In this document: one piece after another, positions 49,733 to 61,932 of the stretch
How the letters are laid out: every line of letters begins with the position of its first letter
Position numbering within the stretch: the stretch's first letter is position 1
Origin: Pseudofabraea citricarpa
Lineage: Eukaryota; Ascomycota; Leotiomycetes; Helotiales; Dermateaceae
Direction: 5' to 3'
DNA: 64,000 nt
Assembly (NCBI GenBank): GCA_029641185.1
Contig: JAPWGK010000001.1
Coordinates: forward strand, 3,670,501 to 3,734,500
Program-made: the position numbers and the translations under genes
Notes under the pieces: generated by a model
The model's database searches: none
Told to the model about the DNA's origin: nothing
Seen by the model: only the letters and a program-made list of their open reading frames with translations

Positions 49733-50103
49733 TATCTCGATGGTAGAGTAACAAGGATGTTTTTTTTTTTTTTCTTCTCCTTTCTTTTTTCTTTTTTGAA
49801 AAATATTCTTCTCGGCTACATCTACAGGCGCTTTTTCGATAGAGCTCTATTTACAAGGTCACCTCTTGCTAATAATACGAGCTTCTCTACCCTCATTCAG
49901 AACCCGCAGATCCCTCAGGTGCGGTATTCGTAATAGTCTTCCTGCTTCGGACTCTGCAGCTCTTCCGTAGCTCTATCAACTTTGCGCATCGGCCCCCCTT
50001 CAGGCTGAATCATTATACTCCGTACCAGCCCATCACCTACGCTTACGTACTCACTCGAGGGATCGTGCCTCACCCGTCGCTCGTAACGTAAGACTTCGGT
50101 ATG

Positions 50104-50268
50104 GGCTGGCCCTCCGGGGGCTCTGCGAGGCAATTTAGTTATATATAGTATAAGGAAAGAAGCGTAGGTGAAATAAGACAGTATAGCTGTTTTTAAAAGA
50201 ATTATATATAATCATATAACGGTATTTTATGGGGGCCAGCCCCCAAACCCCCGGTGCTCTGCGAGGCC
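50104..50268. repeat. Pair of GC-rich repeat motifs sharing a 12-base core
   Basis: GCTCTGCGAGGC occurs at 50120-50131 and 50256-50267. Each copy is preceded by a C/G-rich run containing GGCTGGCCC or GGCCAGCCC. The two lie about 136 bases apart in an otherwise AT-rich setting, like the ends of a mobile element or MITE. Confidence 0.55.
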
Positions 50269-50276
50269 GTAGAACG

Positions 50277-50456
50277 ATTATTTAGTATAGGAATATTCAG
50301 TATAGGAATCAATTATTTAGTACAGGAATATTCAGTACAGGAATTGATTATTTAGCTAATAGAAGTTGACCCTTTATATTATATTTATATAGTAGATTCC
50401 TGTACTAAATACTACTTAATTATACGGGATTCCTGTGTAGTAGATTCCTGTAGCCA
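50277..50456. repeat. 35-base tandem repeat with inverted copies
   Basis: Two 35-base units begin with ATTATTTAG at 50277 and 50312, with a partial third at 50347. Each is built of two sub-units like TATTTAGTACAGGAA. The reverse complement, TTCCTGTACTAAATA, appears at about 50397-50411, with further TTCCTGT copies to 50454, so the block can fold back on itself. Confidence 0.8.
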
Positions 50457-51035
50457 ATAGAAGTGCACACTTTTTTTATCTAATAAGAATGGCCGAATTT
50501 TTTTAACGCCGTTAAGTCCGAAAACCCCAACCGGTAACGAAAATTCAAGTCACGTGCGGGAGATTTTAAAAACAGCTACGCTGTAATAAGGTTCTACTAA
50601 TATTATTCCTCATCCCTCCGCGGATATCACCTGGCTATTCTATTCCTTCCTACGATAAGAATTCCCCGTAGATATATATCTTCATAACTACAAGTACGAC
50701 TCGTATTAACAACAAATACATATATATAATAAACACGCGAGCTTTCACGTCTCCCTCCTAGTCTTCTGTTCCATCTCAAAACAAAAGGGGGGGAAAGAAA
50801 AAAAGTATATCTTCCTCCTGTCATACTCGAATCATCCGAACTCCCGCGAAGGCTACATGGTATTTTCATCACGCTTAGCGGTATGACAGACGAGGTTTCT
50901 AGGGCGTTGTTTTTCTTCTTCTTCTTCTTCTCCTTCTCTTCTCCTCTAGGTATAGATTCCCAAGCCGTCCATCCATCCATCCGTCCATCCGTCCATCCGT
51001 CCGTCCGTCCGTTTGTGTATCTGTCTATCCATCAC

Positions 51036-51063
51036 CTCACTCACTCACTCACTCACTCACTCG
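51036..51063. repeat. (TCAC)n microsatellite
   Basis: Six to seven tetranucleotide units preceded by a CCATC/CCGT-type tract. Confidence 0.85.
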
Positions 51064-51442
51064 CTTACTCAACTTACCCTACTCACTTATCATACAAACA
51101 AACGAAACCAGCCCAATCCATCCCGTCGAATTACAACTCACCCTCACAAGGGCCACACTCGATAAATTTTATAATTTTTTTCTTTTCTTTTTATTTCTTT
51201 GTATATCTTCGTCACCTACTCCCTACAAGTAAGACAAAACAAGACAACAATGTTTCCCCTTTTCGCTTTTCGCTTTTTGCTTTTCCCTTTCCCTTTTCTC
51301 CTTTGCTATGCAAGACAACACAAGACAAGACAACACAAGCAACGCTCACTCCCATGCATAATGCACCATGCAAGCTCCCGTCAATAATACATGACTACTA
51401 CAACAACAACAACAGCGACGACAACAACGACAAGGCCTCTCT

Positions 51443-51475
51443 TTCTCTCTCTTCTTCTTCTTCTTCTTCTTCTCT
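51443..51475. repeat. (CTT)n microsatellite
   Basis: Trinucleotide tract with minor interruptions. Confidence 0.8.
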
Positions 51476-52468
51476 CATCTCTTATCCGAAACAACATCCA
51501 CGACGATAACAAACAAAATACATCATATGCCATTCCGATTCCCCTTTCCAATCCATTCCAATTGCCATTCCATTTCCTAACCATTTGCCTTCCCAGTCCT
51601 ATCCCAAACAAAGTAAAAACCCCCGAATCCACGAGAGGGAAGAAAAGAGGACAAGTAAAAAGAAAAAGGTTCCGGAAGAAGCAACATGTTGCTTTTTGTG
51701 TTGTTGTTGTTGTTCCATCTCATCCACACATACATCAGTACGTACAACCTCATCCCCCGACCCCGGTCCCCGACCCTAACCCCGCCGGCCCCATCCTCAT
51801 CCCCGAAGACCAAATGAAAAAAAAGCAACAAAAAGAAAGAAAGGTCCCAGCCCTCCGTAGTGATCAACTCCGTTGTGTATGTATGTAGCAAGGAAGAAGA
51901 GAGCAAACAAGAGAAGAACTTTTTGTTTTTCGCACAATGTCCCCATAAAAGAAGAAGAAGAAGCATGACTCGACGGGGCCAGTCAGTCACTCGTCATGAC
52001 ATGACACGATAGGAGGATCGTTGACCATCGACGACGACGAGGCAAGAAGATCCACGGCGGCGGCAGGAACAAAAAAAACAACAAGACCAAAGTGCAAGGC
52101 AAGGCAAAGGCAAGGCAGAGCAAAATAGTATACAGCCAGAACCGCACGTGAACTTAAGCATCGTTCGTCGTCTCATGCTCGCCTTCGAGTCTCAAGAAGA
52201 AGAAGAAGACCGAAAAAAGAGAAAAGAGTAAACAATAAAAGATTCCCACGCTGAATGGAAGCGACAAAGAAAAAATATTGGATCCGTAAAAAGTAAAAAA
52301 AAAGCAAAAGCAAAAGCAGAAGCGGCTTTGGTTCATCATCGTGATCGCGTCAGGTGTCTTTTCTGTGTATGTATATAAGGTATATTGTGTCGTTGAAGGG
52401 GCATCAAAACATGTATGTGTGGGTGTATGTGGGGGTTTGTTTATAAGTTTGTTGTTCAGGTACATGAC

Positions 52469-55021
52469 CTAGGCGGGCGTGCTCGGGAAGAGCATGTAGC
52501 TTCCACGAGACTTGGTCTTCCCGTGTGTGGTGGTAGTGGCCGAGCGGGCACGGCCCTTGAACTCCTTAGCAGAGCTCACGACGGGTGCCGAGACCTTCCG
52601 GCCGTGGACCTGCGCTTGCGCCGGCACCTGCTCAGCTTGGGGAAGGCGGGGCGAGAGGATGAAGGATTCGGCCACGGGGCTAAGGGTGTCACCTTCCTTG
52701 GAGGGGAAGATGCTGAGGTTGTTGTGAGTCGCGGCTCCCTTCCTCAGCGACTGCTCCGCGATCATGCTGTTCTTTCTGCGCGACTGCAGCGTCGCTGCGG
52801 GCCCGGGAATCTCTGGTGCCGGTGCAGATTCGTCTTTCTCTGGCGTGTTGGCCGTGAAGGTCATCCCGCCAACCGTCAGAGAGATCTCGCTCGCTTGTCT
52901 TCTGGGTCCAGATGGGATCAAGTCTGGCAGAGATGATGCTGAGCCGATTGAACGGTGTGCCTGGCTAACGCTTCCAGCGTTCAGCAGGAGGATCGACTCC
53001 TGTGAAGCATGGGAGTTTCCAGAGATTCTGGTCGAGGAGCTGCTGCGTGCTGAGCCGCGAGAGAATGCTGATGAGCGGAATGAAGCTGCGCTTGATGTCG
53101 ACTCGTCAATTGGAGAGATGGGCTGGTTGTTATAGCTATCTCGAGGGAAGATGGTCGCCGACGACGAGTAGTCATTGTGATCTAACTCATCATAGATGCG
53201 CTCCTGTTCCATCTGGGCACCAAAGTCAGATGGGATGAGTAGCGACGGCGACAGGTTAAAGCCATGTGACTCTTTGAACGACGACGCGTGAGAAGGCGAG
53301 CGCAGGTGGGAAGGGCGCAAGAACCCATTAGGTGTTCTAGGATCTGACTCTGAGGCCGACATATGTGACATGGGAGATAGCTCTGGAACATCGTATGCAG
53401 AAGGTACAAGTAGTGATGGGCGGAAGCGACCATGATAGACGCGCTCGGAATCCTGCAGTCGATATTCCATTTCTGGTGCAGATGTGTGGGTCGATGTCTC
53501 TAGCGGTCTCGGAAGATCGAAGGAGCACCGATCCCATTGATAATCACAATCAGCCTCGGCTTCATGTTCATAGCAGTAGTCGATATCGTCCTCCCAAGAA
53601 TCATCATGGTTCATTCGGAACCCTGGTGAGCGTGGTGATAGCTCTGCATCGGGGATCACATTCCCAAATGCCTTTCCCGAGGTTGTAGACATCCCAGTCC
53701 CGGGCCTCTCGTTCAACTGATCTCTCGATAGTAACCTCAGAGCGGGTACAGATTGCGATAGTCGCAACTCGCCACTCGCGATCGATATTCTGGATTGCCT
53801 CTTGGCTGCCAATGTCTCTTCCTCTTCTGGGACGTTAGACAAGATACCAAATCCATCTGAGGTGCTTCCTGTTAGTGGCCAAGCCTCGTCGTTAGGAGTC
53901 GTCACAGCGTGCGTCGTAGGCTGGTCTGGAAGATACGATTGCTGTTCATTCCATAGTGGTAGTGGTGGAGTTCGAAGAGCAAGAGGAGCTGGTCTCCTGA
54001 AGCCACCTGACGTTCGAGGTCGCTCTACGGTAGTTCCCGTCAGAGGATCATAGCTCTCAATAATAGTGGAAGCCGTCCTCGACGACGTCCGGGCAGGGAG
54101 TTCTTGTGGATAGAGAGGTGAACGGGGTGGGCGTGGAGGAGCAGATCGCAACATATCATGTGATCTCGTCCGTGAAGGTTGGGGAGGGCTAACGGAATTG
54201 CGTAGGCCACCAGGTCGCCGCTGGGGACTGGTTCTCGCAGCTTCGTCGTGGAAGCTCTCTGATGAGAAGTTCTCGAAGTGCAGGTCTTGGGCTCTGATAC
54301 CCTTCAACTCCCCGTTGGTGGGTGCTTGCGAGGCGCGGATGGCTGTGAACTCGGATACCAACTCCAGACGACTCGTCCGGGCCAAGTTGGGTAGGTGATC
54401 TTGACGCGTGTGGGTGACGTGTTGGAAGTTGGAAGGGCCAGATATCTGGATCTGCTTTCGAGACTTGGTCGACATTGAAGAACTCGCTGTCCCCGGACGC
54501 GCGCCAGACATCTTGCTGTAGTATCGATCCTTTGCCGAGTCGTCGTCCCTCAGTCCACCCAGTCCAAACGAGCTCATTCCTTGAGTGACTCCTGCAAAGG
54601 TACTCTCTCTTCGCAACTTCCGCGCCGTCCTCGAAAAGAGCGTCTTTCCCAGGCGTTGGCCGTTCTCTGATTTCTCTGATGGGTACATGCTGCTGGAGTT
54701 CGACCGGACCGACGACTTGCGAGACAGGCTCAGATTCTCTACCGAGTTCCCACTCGAATCACCCGAGCGGAACGACGACGTCCCCGAGGAGAAGGTGTGC
54801 GTGCGCGAATTGTTCCCAAATATCGAGCTCCTCTTCATCTGCTCGGTATAGGCACGTATGCGTTCGGGCGAGGGTGGCCCATCGATGGCAGCTTCGAACG
54901 TTTCTGGGGTGGTATCTAGGTGTCGTGGTGACGAGTGCGGGGAGATGCTCGACTCCCTCGACGAGTTCCTGTTATGGGAATGTGTGGATGGGCCATTTGC
55001 TGTCTTGTTAAAGCCGAACAT
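52469..55021 (-). CDS. CRIB-domain, largely disordered signalling protein (850 aa)
   Basis: A single exon begins MFGFNKTANGPST. Around residues 192-206, QISGPSNFQHVTHT fits the CRIB consensus (ISxPxxFxHxxHxG-like), which binds GTP-loaded Cdc42 or Rac. The rest is Ser/Pro/Arg-rich and predicted disordered. It has many SP and TP sites, acidic patches such as DDSWEDDIDYCYEHE (about 460) and no kinase domain. It is therefore not a PAK but a Gic-like or scaffold-type Rho-GTPase effector, probably acting in polarity or septation (inference). The coding strand is GC-rich compared with its surroundings. The long gene-free region upstream suggests a complex promoter or leader. Confidence 0.88.
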   Translation of the reverse strand: MFGFNKTANGPSTHSHNRNSSRESSISPHSSPRHLDTTPETFEAAIDGPPSPERIRAYTEQMKRSSIFGNNSRTHTFSSGTSSFRSGDSSGNSVENLSLSRKSSVRSNSSSMYPSEKSENGQRLGKTLFSRTARKLRRESTFAGVTQGMSSFGLGGLRDDDSAKDRYYSKMSGARPGTASSSMSTKSRKQIQISGPSNFQHVTHTRQDHLPNLARTSRLELVSEFTAIRASQAPTNGELKGIRAQDLHFENFSSESFHDEAARTSPQRRPGGLRNSVSPPQPSRTRSHDMLRSAPPRPPRSPLYPQELPARTSSRTASTIIESYDPLTGTTVERPRTSGGFRRPAPLALRTPPLPLWNEQQSYLPDQPTTHAVTTPNDEAWPLTGSTSDGFGILSNVPEEEETLAAKRQSRISIASGELRLSQSVPALRLLSRDQLNERPGTGMSTTSGKAFGNVIPDAELSPRSPGFRMNHDDSWEDDIDYCYEHEAEADCDYQWDRCSFDLPRPLETSTHTSAPEMEYRLQDSERVYHGRFRPSLLVPSAYDVPELSPMSHMSASESDPRTPNGFLRPSHLRSPSHASSFKESHGFNLSPSLLIPSDFGAQMEQERIYDELDHNDYSSSATIFPRDSYNNQPISPIDESTSSAASFRSSAFSRGSARSSSSTRISGNSHASQESILLLNAGSVSQAHRSIGSASSLPDLIPSGPRRQASEISLTVGGMTFTANTPEKDESAPAPEIPGPAATLQSRRKNSMIAEQSLRKGAATHNNLSIFPSKEGDTLSPVAESFILSPRLPQAEQVPAQAQVHGRKVSAPVVSSAKEFKGRARSATTTTHGKTKSRGSYMLFPSTPA

Positions 55022-56674
55022 TTTGATTACAGGAGCAATTGCTGTTCAAAAGTCGACTTGTTGGGGGGCGGGGTGGATAGTCTTATATTGATTGCGAGGG
55101 CAGCCAGGGGATCCCCGAGAATAATATATTACGGTTGAAGTCGTGGAGATTATGTCGCGTGCCGGCTATGTATGGTGGGTGTGATTGGCGAAGGTGGGAA
55201 AATCTGACTGCATATATAACTCAGGACCGCAAACACGCTTGGCCTTATATCACCACGTGCAAGAATAGCAAGTCGAGGCAATACAGGTTGCGAGATATCT
55301 CGATGGCCGTACTGTGGGTTGGAGGATTCAAAAGCTTTGTGCTGGACGGAGAGATACTGCAGATATCCGAATCAGTATGTGGGTTGACAATATGTGAGCT
55401 CGGAATAAGACATGGGGTAAAACATCTTTTGGCTCCATAAGAACGATCTCTTAAGGTCGGCGGGCCCCAATATATGAGGCTGTGATATAGGCCAGCATCC
55501 GGAGAAGAGTGGGTGCCCGTCGGATGTGTCGCTTGTCATAACGTATCGTAGCGAGTCCGGACGAGGATGATCGCAACATCTGACAGAATGGGAAGTCTCG
55601 AGAGCAAACGTACCTGAATCGAGCTGCTGTGGGTTTCAGCAGCACATGCCGGGTCGGGGTGAGGTCGAGGAAAAAAGAGCTGGTGAGCTTGGGAGAGGCC
55701 GCACGCCGAGTTTTGAGTTTGTGGGAGACGGGAGGATTTCTACGGTCGCTTGCTGGATACGGTACAGAGAGAGAGCTCCTTAGAGATGCATATGAGTGAG
55801 GTCTGGCGTTGAGCTTCTGCTGCAGTGACGGAAGCAGGAACAGCTTGCGAGCAGGCGAGCAGGTTTGTTGCTGGGCTGATGCTTGTGTTTGTGCCGTTTA
55901 CGAGAGTGGAGGCGAGACGACGGTGAGAGGTGGAGGGTGAGAGACGAGGAGCAGCTGTCGAGGAGGTGGTGGTACAAGCAAATGCAACGACCGCAACGAG
56001 AGTATGGAAGAAGATGAGGGTGTCGATGTCGATGTCGATGCCGATGTCGTTGAAGGAGGGATTGGAGGACTCACACGAGAATGATATCAGCAGCGGCGCG
56101 AACCAGACCATTCACGATAGTACGGGGCGTGAAGAGGGCTGATGGTGCAGGAAGCTCTGTTACCATCGTGAGCTGTGTAGAATCACTAGAAGGGCACATC
56201 TTTGCCTCGAACAAGCCAATCCCAAGAGACCCGAAGTCCAGGTCCGTCGCTTAATGGCAGGGGGCCCTGGGGGCGCCGCTGGGGGGCCACTGGGGGGGCT
56301 TCTGGGGCTTCTGGCGAGGGTGTCGAGGGCTGTCAGGTCAGGGGCCAGGGGCTGATGAAGGGCGACCAGGGGCTGCCAACTGCTAACGGGCGAAGGGGGG
56401 GCTTTACTTCTCTGCGGAGTACTGTACTGTGGTCTGTAGGAGGCACAGAACAGTAACAGTGGACTTTCAGTGCTTCATGCGCCCGCCAGTCTCCAGGGCT
56501 ACAGGGCTGTCTGGTTGGTCAATGGGGGCTAGAAGTGGCTCGCACGCCGGGCGGGGCAGCCAGAGGTTCCCCGTACAGGGGGCCAGGGCTGAAGGGGTCC
56601 CTGACTGACTTGACTGAGTCCCTAGACAGTTGGACTCCGTGGGGCAGGCAGGGCTTCGTTTCCACTTCTACTGT

Positions 56675-56731
56675 ACTTCCACTTCCACTTCCACTTCCAC
56701 TTCCACTTCCACTTCCACTTCCACTTCCACA
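56675..56731. repeat. (ACTTCC)n hexanucleotide repeat
   Basis: About nine nearly perfect units. Confidence 0.95.
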
Positions 56732-57502
56732 CCACATTCATCCAGCTTCCAAGGTCGTCGTCGTCGATGGAAGGATTCATCACAAGCCAGATTGCGATAA
56801 GCTGGGCCGAGGGGGAGAGAGGGAGGGAGGCCGGAAGGGAGGGTAGAGAGAGAGACAGTGAGTGGGGGTTAAGTAGGTAACAAAGCAATTGTGCAAGCAG
56901 CCGCAGCCGCAACAACAATCATAAATCATGATGATCCAGAGCAACCATAACAAATCACCCAATAATCCACTTGAAAAAGTGACAGAAAGTTCAATACGAC
57001 CAAAACAAAACAAAAAGTCTCTGTTCTTTTCGCCTTCTCCCCACTACACTACTGCTCCAACCTCCAAGCCACTACGGTACGAGAATGAGCAAGAGGAGAG
57101 AAGCCAGCTTATCTAGTTGAGTTTGAGATGTGGCCGTGCTGGTTGGTGGGAAAGTCGCAAGACGAGGCCGCCGGACGGGGGGGGATTACCTCTAGGGGAT
57201 TGGCATGAGGCTATTCGCTGATGCGACCCCCCCCCGTCCGTCCCCGTACCTGCAGTTAGTCAGTAGAAGTGAAGTATAGCGGAGGGGGAGGAGAGGAAGA
57301 GGTGCCGGACAAGCCTGAAGAGCCTGAAGCAGCGGACATGTCGTTTATGTTTTTTTATGTTTCTATTCTCTGCTCGTCGCTCTCTGCACGACTCGAGTAC
57401 CTCCAGAGGCGGAGGAAGGCTGCTTCACCAGTCCCGACGACGACGACGACGACGTGAGAGCTGCCGGACAATTTTGGGTTTCCACTCGCGCTTCCCAGTT
57501 TC

Positions 57503-57528
57503 CCGTTACCGTTACCGTTACCGTTACC
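57503..57528. repeat. (GTTACC)n hexanucleotide repeat
   Basis: About four units. Confidence 0.85.
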
Positions 57529-57687
57529 AGCGATGGCGACGTGCTGGGTGGTCGTCGTCGGTGGTGTCGCATGCGCTGAGCGTACATGACATTGCACTTA
57601 CAGGTGAAGAAGACTGGAGCTGAAGGATGGCCTTCCCAGCGTCGAGTCCCAGTGTGGTTGTTGACGACGAGATGGACGGTGTGCCGT

Positions 57688-57732
57688 GCGTGTGCTTGCT
57701 TGTGCTTGTGCCTGTGCCTGTGCCTGTGCCTG
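57688..57732. repeat. (TGTGCC/TGTGCT)n repeat
   Basis: About seven hexanucleotide units with one variable base. Confidence 0.85.
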
Positions 57733-57876
57733 GCCCTGACCCTAAACTGACCCTCTATAACATAAGTAAGCCCTGACGTCTTGCCCAACCCACCTGTACT
57801 GTACCACCCCTCGGCTGGGCACTGCAGAGTGCAGAGTGCACACGCTATCGTAAGTACTGTACGCTGTAGTTATCAA

Positions 57877-57898
57877 CTGCTGCTGCTGCTGCTGCTGC
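57877..57898. repeat. (CTG)n microsatellite
   Basis: Seven CTG units. Confidence 0.9.
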
Positions 57899-58191
57899 AA
57901 GAGCCCAGCAGAAACTTCACACGCCGTCATTCCCACCACAGTGGTACCAGTAGCCACACGGTTACAGGCCTCGACCCCTGAACGAGGCTCCCGAACCAAC
58001 CAGACCCCCCCGTCTCCCCCTCTATCCCAGCCCATCCCAGCCCATCCAAGCCCATCCCAGAAGCCACCTTTCTCGAAAGGCGGAAAGAACAACGTTGGTT
58101 CTGACTTCTGCGGTGCTGGTCACAGAAGTGGCCGCGTCTGCATGTGCTGCTTCTTCTTATGCGTGCCTCCTCCTTCACGAGCATCGCACAT

Positions 58192-58218
58192 GGATGGATG
58201 GATGGATGGATGGATGGA
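58192..58218. repeat. (GATG)n microsatellite
   Basis: Six to seven units. Confidence 0.9.
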
Positions 58219-59099
58219 CAGACAGTAAGTCAGCAGTCAGCAGTCCTTGGTGTTGGAACTTGGGGAGCGAAGGAAGCGTGGGAGAGAAAGTTGGAACGAC
58301 AGAGGACACTTCTGTGTTCTGTGTTCTTGGGAGGGAGATCCTTACGTGGAACCTCGAAACTCTCGGGTTCGCACACCACCACCACCACCACCGGACGAAC
58401 CTTCGGACGCCATCTGATAAAGCACCTCCTGGAAAGAGGAACTTTCTCACTTCCAAGTTCTCACCCGTCCTAGACTGTACAACCTACAAGCCTCATCTCC
58501 CCATCAATAATACTCACCCCTCTTCTTCTTCTTCCTCCCCTCCCCCCACGACTTGTAACGCCCAAACTATTAATTCTGTGCCTCGTCACGGGCGGGACAG
58601 CAAGCTAGAGAAGCGCTGCTCAGAGCATCATGTATGAGAGAGAATAATGCTGCTGCAGTGGTGTCGTGATGCGGTGCTGCTCCCGTCGAGTAGAGAGCCA
58701 TTCCCCAACATGCACGAGGCCAGCATGCAGCCTCGCACTGCTGCGACTGGACCACTCCCAGCTGAATTATACAGGACGGTACAGCAGGTAGCACAACCCA
58801 ACGCAACGTGCGGTACGCTGTAAGGTGTCCCTCGTGCTGAGCTTCGCAGCATCTGCACCACCAAGCTGCCCAGCACCAACGACAACGAGCACTAAAAGCA
58901 TAAGAGCTGCGATCGTCAGGAAGGCCAGGATGGTCACGCCGCGGTGCAGCACCAGCGGTTGAGGTAATTAAGGACGGTGTATTAATACCAGGTCCCGAAA
59001 GGGTTTGCTTGTCCTGTTGCGTCTTATGGAGATGGAGATGGAGATGGGGGAGGAGGAGGAGGAATATGCACGTCGCGTGTGCCCTGGTATACCTCTAAA

Positions 59100-59136
59100 C
59101 TCTCCTCCTCCTCCTCCTCCTCCTGCTGCTGCTGCA
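59100..59136. repeat. (CTC)n followed by (CTG)n
   Basis: Compound trinucleotide tract. Confidence 0.85.
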
Positions 59137-60904
59137 TCACTACAACGTGCGCTACCAGCCCTCAGCATATTAGGCAATATAAAAAGCGAGGTCGGCTAAT
59201 CAAGCGACCCATGTCGTTGTTGATATAACAGAACGCGACCTTGACGCCAGCTTGCCAGCCTGCCAGCCTCACTCAATGATGGATGGGGCCTCTCGGTGAA
59301 CAGTGAGCGGCTTTTTCCCTTCTCCCCCCTCGAAGCTTTCTTTGCACCTCGCACCATCTGAACGCCTCCAAATCCTCTGCGCAGAATCTGCCGACCTGGT
59401 ACCCTCTTGTCTGTTTGACTTTTGAAGGAACCGATGACGGAAGATGCGGTGCTGTCGCTAGCTGCTGTACATGTACCTGGCTCGCGTCTTGTCCTCTCTT
59501 ATTCCTCGCATCTCATTCGCTCTTGTCATCGTTCCCAGCTCCCCGGTCGGATTGACTTTTCTCACACTCTGGACGTTTTGGGGCCAGCGAGAGAGAGTTC
59601 CGGCAAGTGGTAGGTCAGTACTGCAGCCTGGTACGGTAAGGTTTCTCTGGTGATGAGATGGGATGGGATCATGGGCGTCGCCGTTGGGCTCGTGTGATGC
59701 CAAAAGAGAGCAAAAGAATGGGCCGATGAGGCGTGCAAGCCTCTGCTCATCTTTGCCATTGTTGGGTCGCGCAGATCTATTGTTATATCACGCAAGATAG
59801 GACAGGACGAGCCTTGCCCCAAAGCCAAACCGGACAATAGTCTGAAGGGTCGGGAAATCCCAGGGCAGTGGGCGGGCTCGAAAGTCTACTTTTACGGCTG
59901 ATCTGATTTCTGGCCCTCTGGCCTCCTCTGATGGGCTGATGAAAAGTCAAGTCTGACGTGACAGGCGACCCTTTGACGTCTCTTCTCATCGACTATTGCG
60001 CACAAACAAAATCGATCCTCAGGGAGAAGAAGGGGGGATTCGACGGAAGGGTCCATCAATTGATCAATCTGCTGGACCCTCCCCAGCTCTGGGAGCCCAT
60101 CTTTTCTCTTTCCGTCCGGCGGACCCTTTGTTTTTGTCCAGCAATCATCCGCTAACGGGGAAGGTCAGGGACTCGGGCAGTTGCTGGGCAGTGAGCAGTA
60201 GGCAGGCAGTGGGCAGTAGTGGACAAAAGACAGGGTGTCGCAGGACAGTAATAACTCTGGCAGACCCGATGGGAGACTGACTGGGAGAGGGAAACTCAGG
60301 GCAGGGCAGGGCTAAAGGCTAAGGCGACAGAGCCGGCGATCTTGTGCCTTATCTGTCGCACCCAAGGATTCCAACACGTCGTAACCTTCGCAAGAGCAGA
60401 AGAAGAAAAGAAAAAGAAGACGTTCCAGACCCTCAAGCCTGCTTCTCTTCTTCCTCCCCGAAGGAGAAATGAGAAATGAGAGATGAGAATCGGGATCGGG
60501 ACGTCCTGGAGATCTTTGCTATTAACAGCCGGCTTCTCACCTCGCCATGCTTTCCAAGACCCGATGCGAAATGTAACGCTGGCTGGCACTACTGGGCCTC
60601 TTTTGTACTGTACAGGCTACGGGTTACCACCCTCCTGTATTACTTCCTCCACGGCCAAACAGCTCCGCCAAGCCTTCTAGCACGTTCTCCGCTTACAGGG
60701 GTAGATAGCCTATTAAACGTCAGTGTTCCTCCGCTGCTTTTGTACTGTATTTTGTACTAATAACGTCAGAATAGTTATGGAGAGGTATACTGGGCACTGG
60801 GCACTGGGCAGTGGGCACAGGCGCTGGCAGTTAGTGGCACAGACGATACGTTCGGGGGGGAGGTGGGGAGGGGGGGACTCAGGGAGGGTAAGCCTGTACG
60901 TATG

Positions 60905-60963
60905 CCTGTGCCTGTACCTGTACCTGTACCTGTACCTGCACCTGTACCTGTACCTGCACCTGT
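60905..60963. repeat. (CTGTAC/CTGTGC/CTGCAC)n repeat
   Basis: About ten hexanucleotide units with one or two variable positions. Confidence 0.9.
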
Positions 60964-61907
60964 TCAGTGGTCCTGTCAGGCTACTTTCGTGCCTTGCTTT
61001 AGGCGGGTTGCGGACGCTGCGACCACACAGGCCACCCGATAGGAGCTTTTCCTCTCCGCTGGGCTCCCTCTCCCAGCTTTCCCTCTCCACCATCAGGTGC
61101 CGAGTTCAGCTCAGACGTGAGGTTGTTGATACGATACGACACTGCGCGATACGATATGGGGAACATGTTATGATAAGTTTCATGCTCTCCCTCAATGAAT
61201 CGAGCGAGCTGCCCTGTAATGGTACAAGCGATGGTGGGTCGTGGCTCGTGGGTCGTTCGTGGGTCCTGGGTTATAGGTTCTGGGTCGCCGGAAGCCATCG
61301 CCCGCGAAGCCTGCAACTCGCGACTTGCACCTGCGAACTGCGAACTGCGAACTGCTGAAGGATGAACAAGCAAGGCAGAGCGAGACAGGACAGAGCACTC
61401 AGCTCCTCCTCAGCACCGACCAGAGAGGAGAGGAGAGGGAAAAAAACAGGGACGGGCGAGATAGCCTCACCTTTTCCCCTTTGGGACCACCCTCCCTTCT
61501 CTCAGCCACGAACAGGAGCGTGAGCGTGGACAAAAACTTGCACTTGCACCTGAACCTCCACCAGAACCTCCACCAGAACATCCACTCTGTTCCCACAAAA
61601 GCGCAAATCCTAAAGCCTAACCAAGCCAGAGCGAAGCAGAGCAGAGCAATAAACCAAGGCAAGGCAAATCGAAATCAAAAAAAAAGGTGAAGTACCGTGC
61701 CGCGGCACAGCTTTACCTCTTGCGACAGTTTTGTACCGAGCTGTTTTTGAAGGTTTTGGTTCTTCTTCCTCTTCTTTCTTCCTCGGTCCATGGCTAAAGA
61801 GAGGAGAGAGGTTTAGGTTCTTTCTTAGGTATAAGAAGCGCGTTATCACTATCGCCGCTGGTGTGCATCCTGTGGTATGGATTACCCAGCCCAGATTGAA
61901 CGATAGC

Positions 61908-61932
61908 TGAGAGAGAGAGAGAGAGAGAGAGA
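61908..61932. repeat. (GA)n microsatellite
   Basis: About twelve GA units. Confidence 0.9.

Larger units (their letters stand above)
49733..50574. other. Repeat-rich segment after the kinase pseudogene
   Basis: Contains a poly-T tract (49760-49772), two copies of a GC-rich motif and an AT-rich tandem and inverted repeat block (listed separately). No intact gene. A minus-strand frame (49915-50133) begins inside the GC-rich repeat and is not called. Confidence 0.5.
50575..52468. other. Low-complexity spacer downstream of the CRIB gene
   Basis: No supported gene. It holds (CTT)n at about 50913-50935, a CCATC/CCGT tract at 50970-51011, (TCAC)n at 51036-51063 and another (CTT)n at about 51443-51475. 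Long apparent frames here translate only as low-complexity peptides. The last part is the 3' flank of the CRIB-domain gene. Confidence 0.5.

Noticed and set aside
49915..50133. 72-codon minus-strand frame
   Set aside because: Its start lies inside the GC-rich repeat motif and it shows no domain.
50883..51509. 208-codon plus-strand frame
   Set aside because: It translates poly-Phe, poly-Ser and tetranucleotide repeats only.
51391..51888. 165-codon plus-strand frame
   Set aside because: It consists of Thr, Leu and Pro runs from microsatellites and is not protein-like.
55740..56111. 123-codon minus-strand frame upstream of the CRIB gene
   Set aside because: It is low-complexity with an ATCGAC repeat and has no conserved motif. 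It could at most be an upstream ORF in a leader.
60723..61358. 211-codon plus-strand frame
   Set aside because: Its core is YLYLYLYL from the hexanucleotide repeat, so it is spurious.
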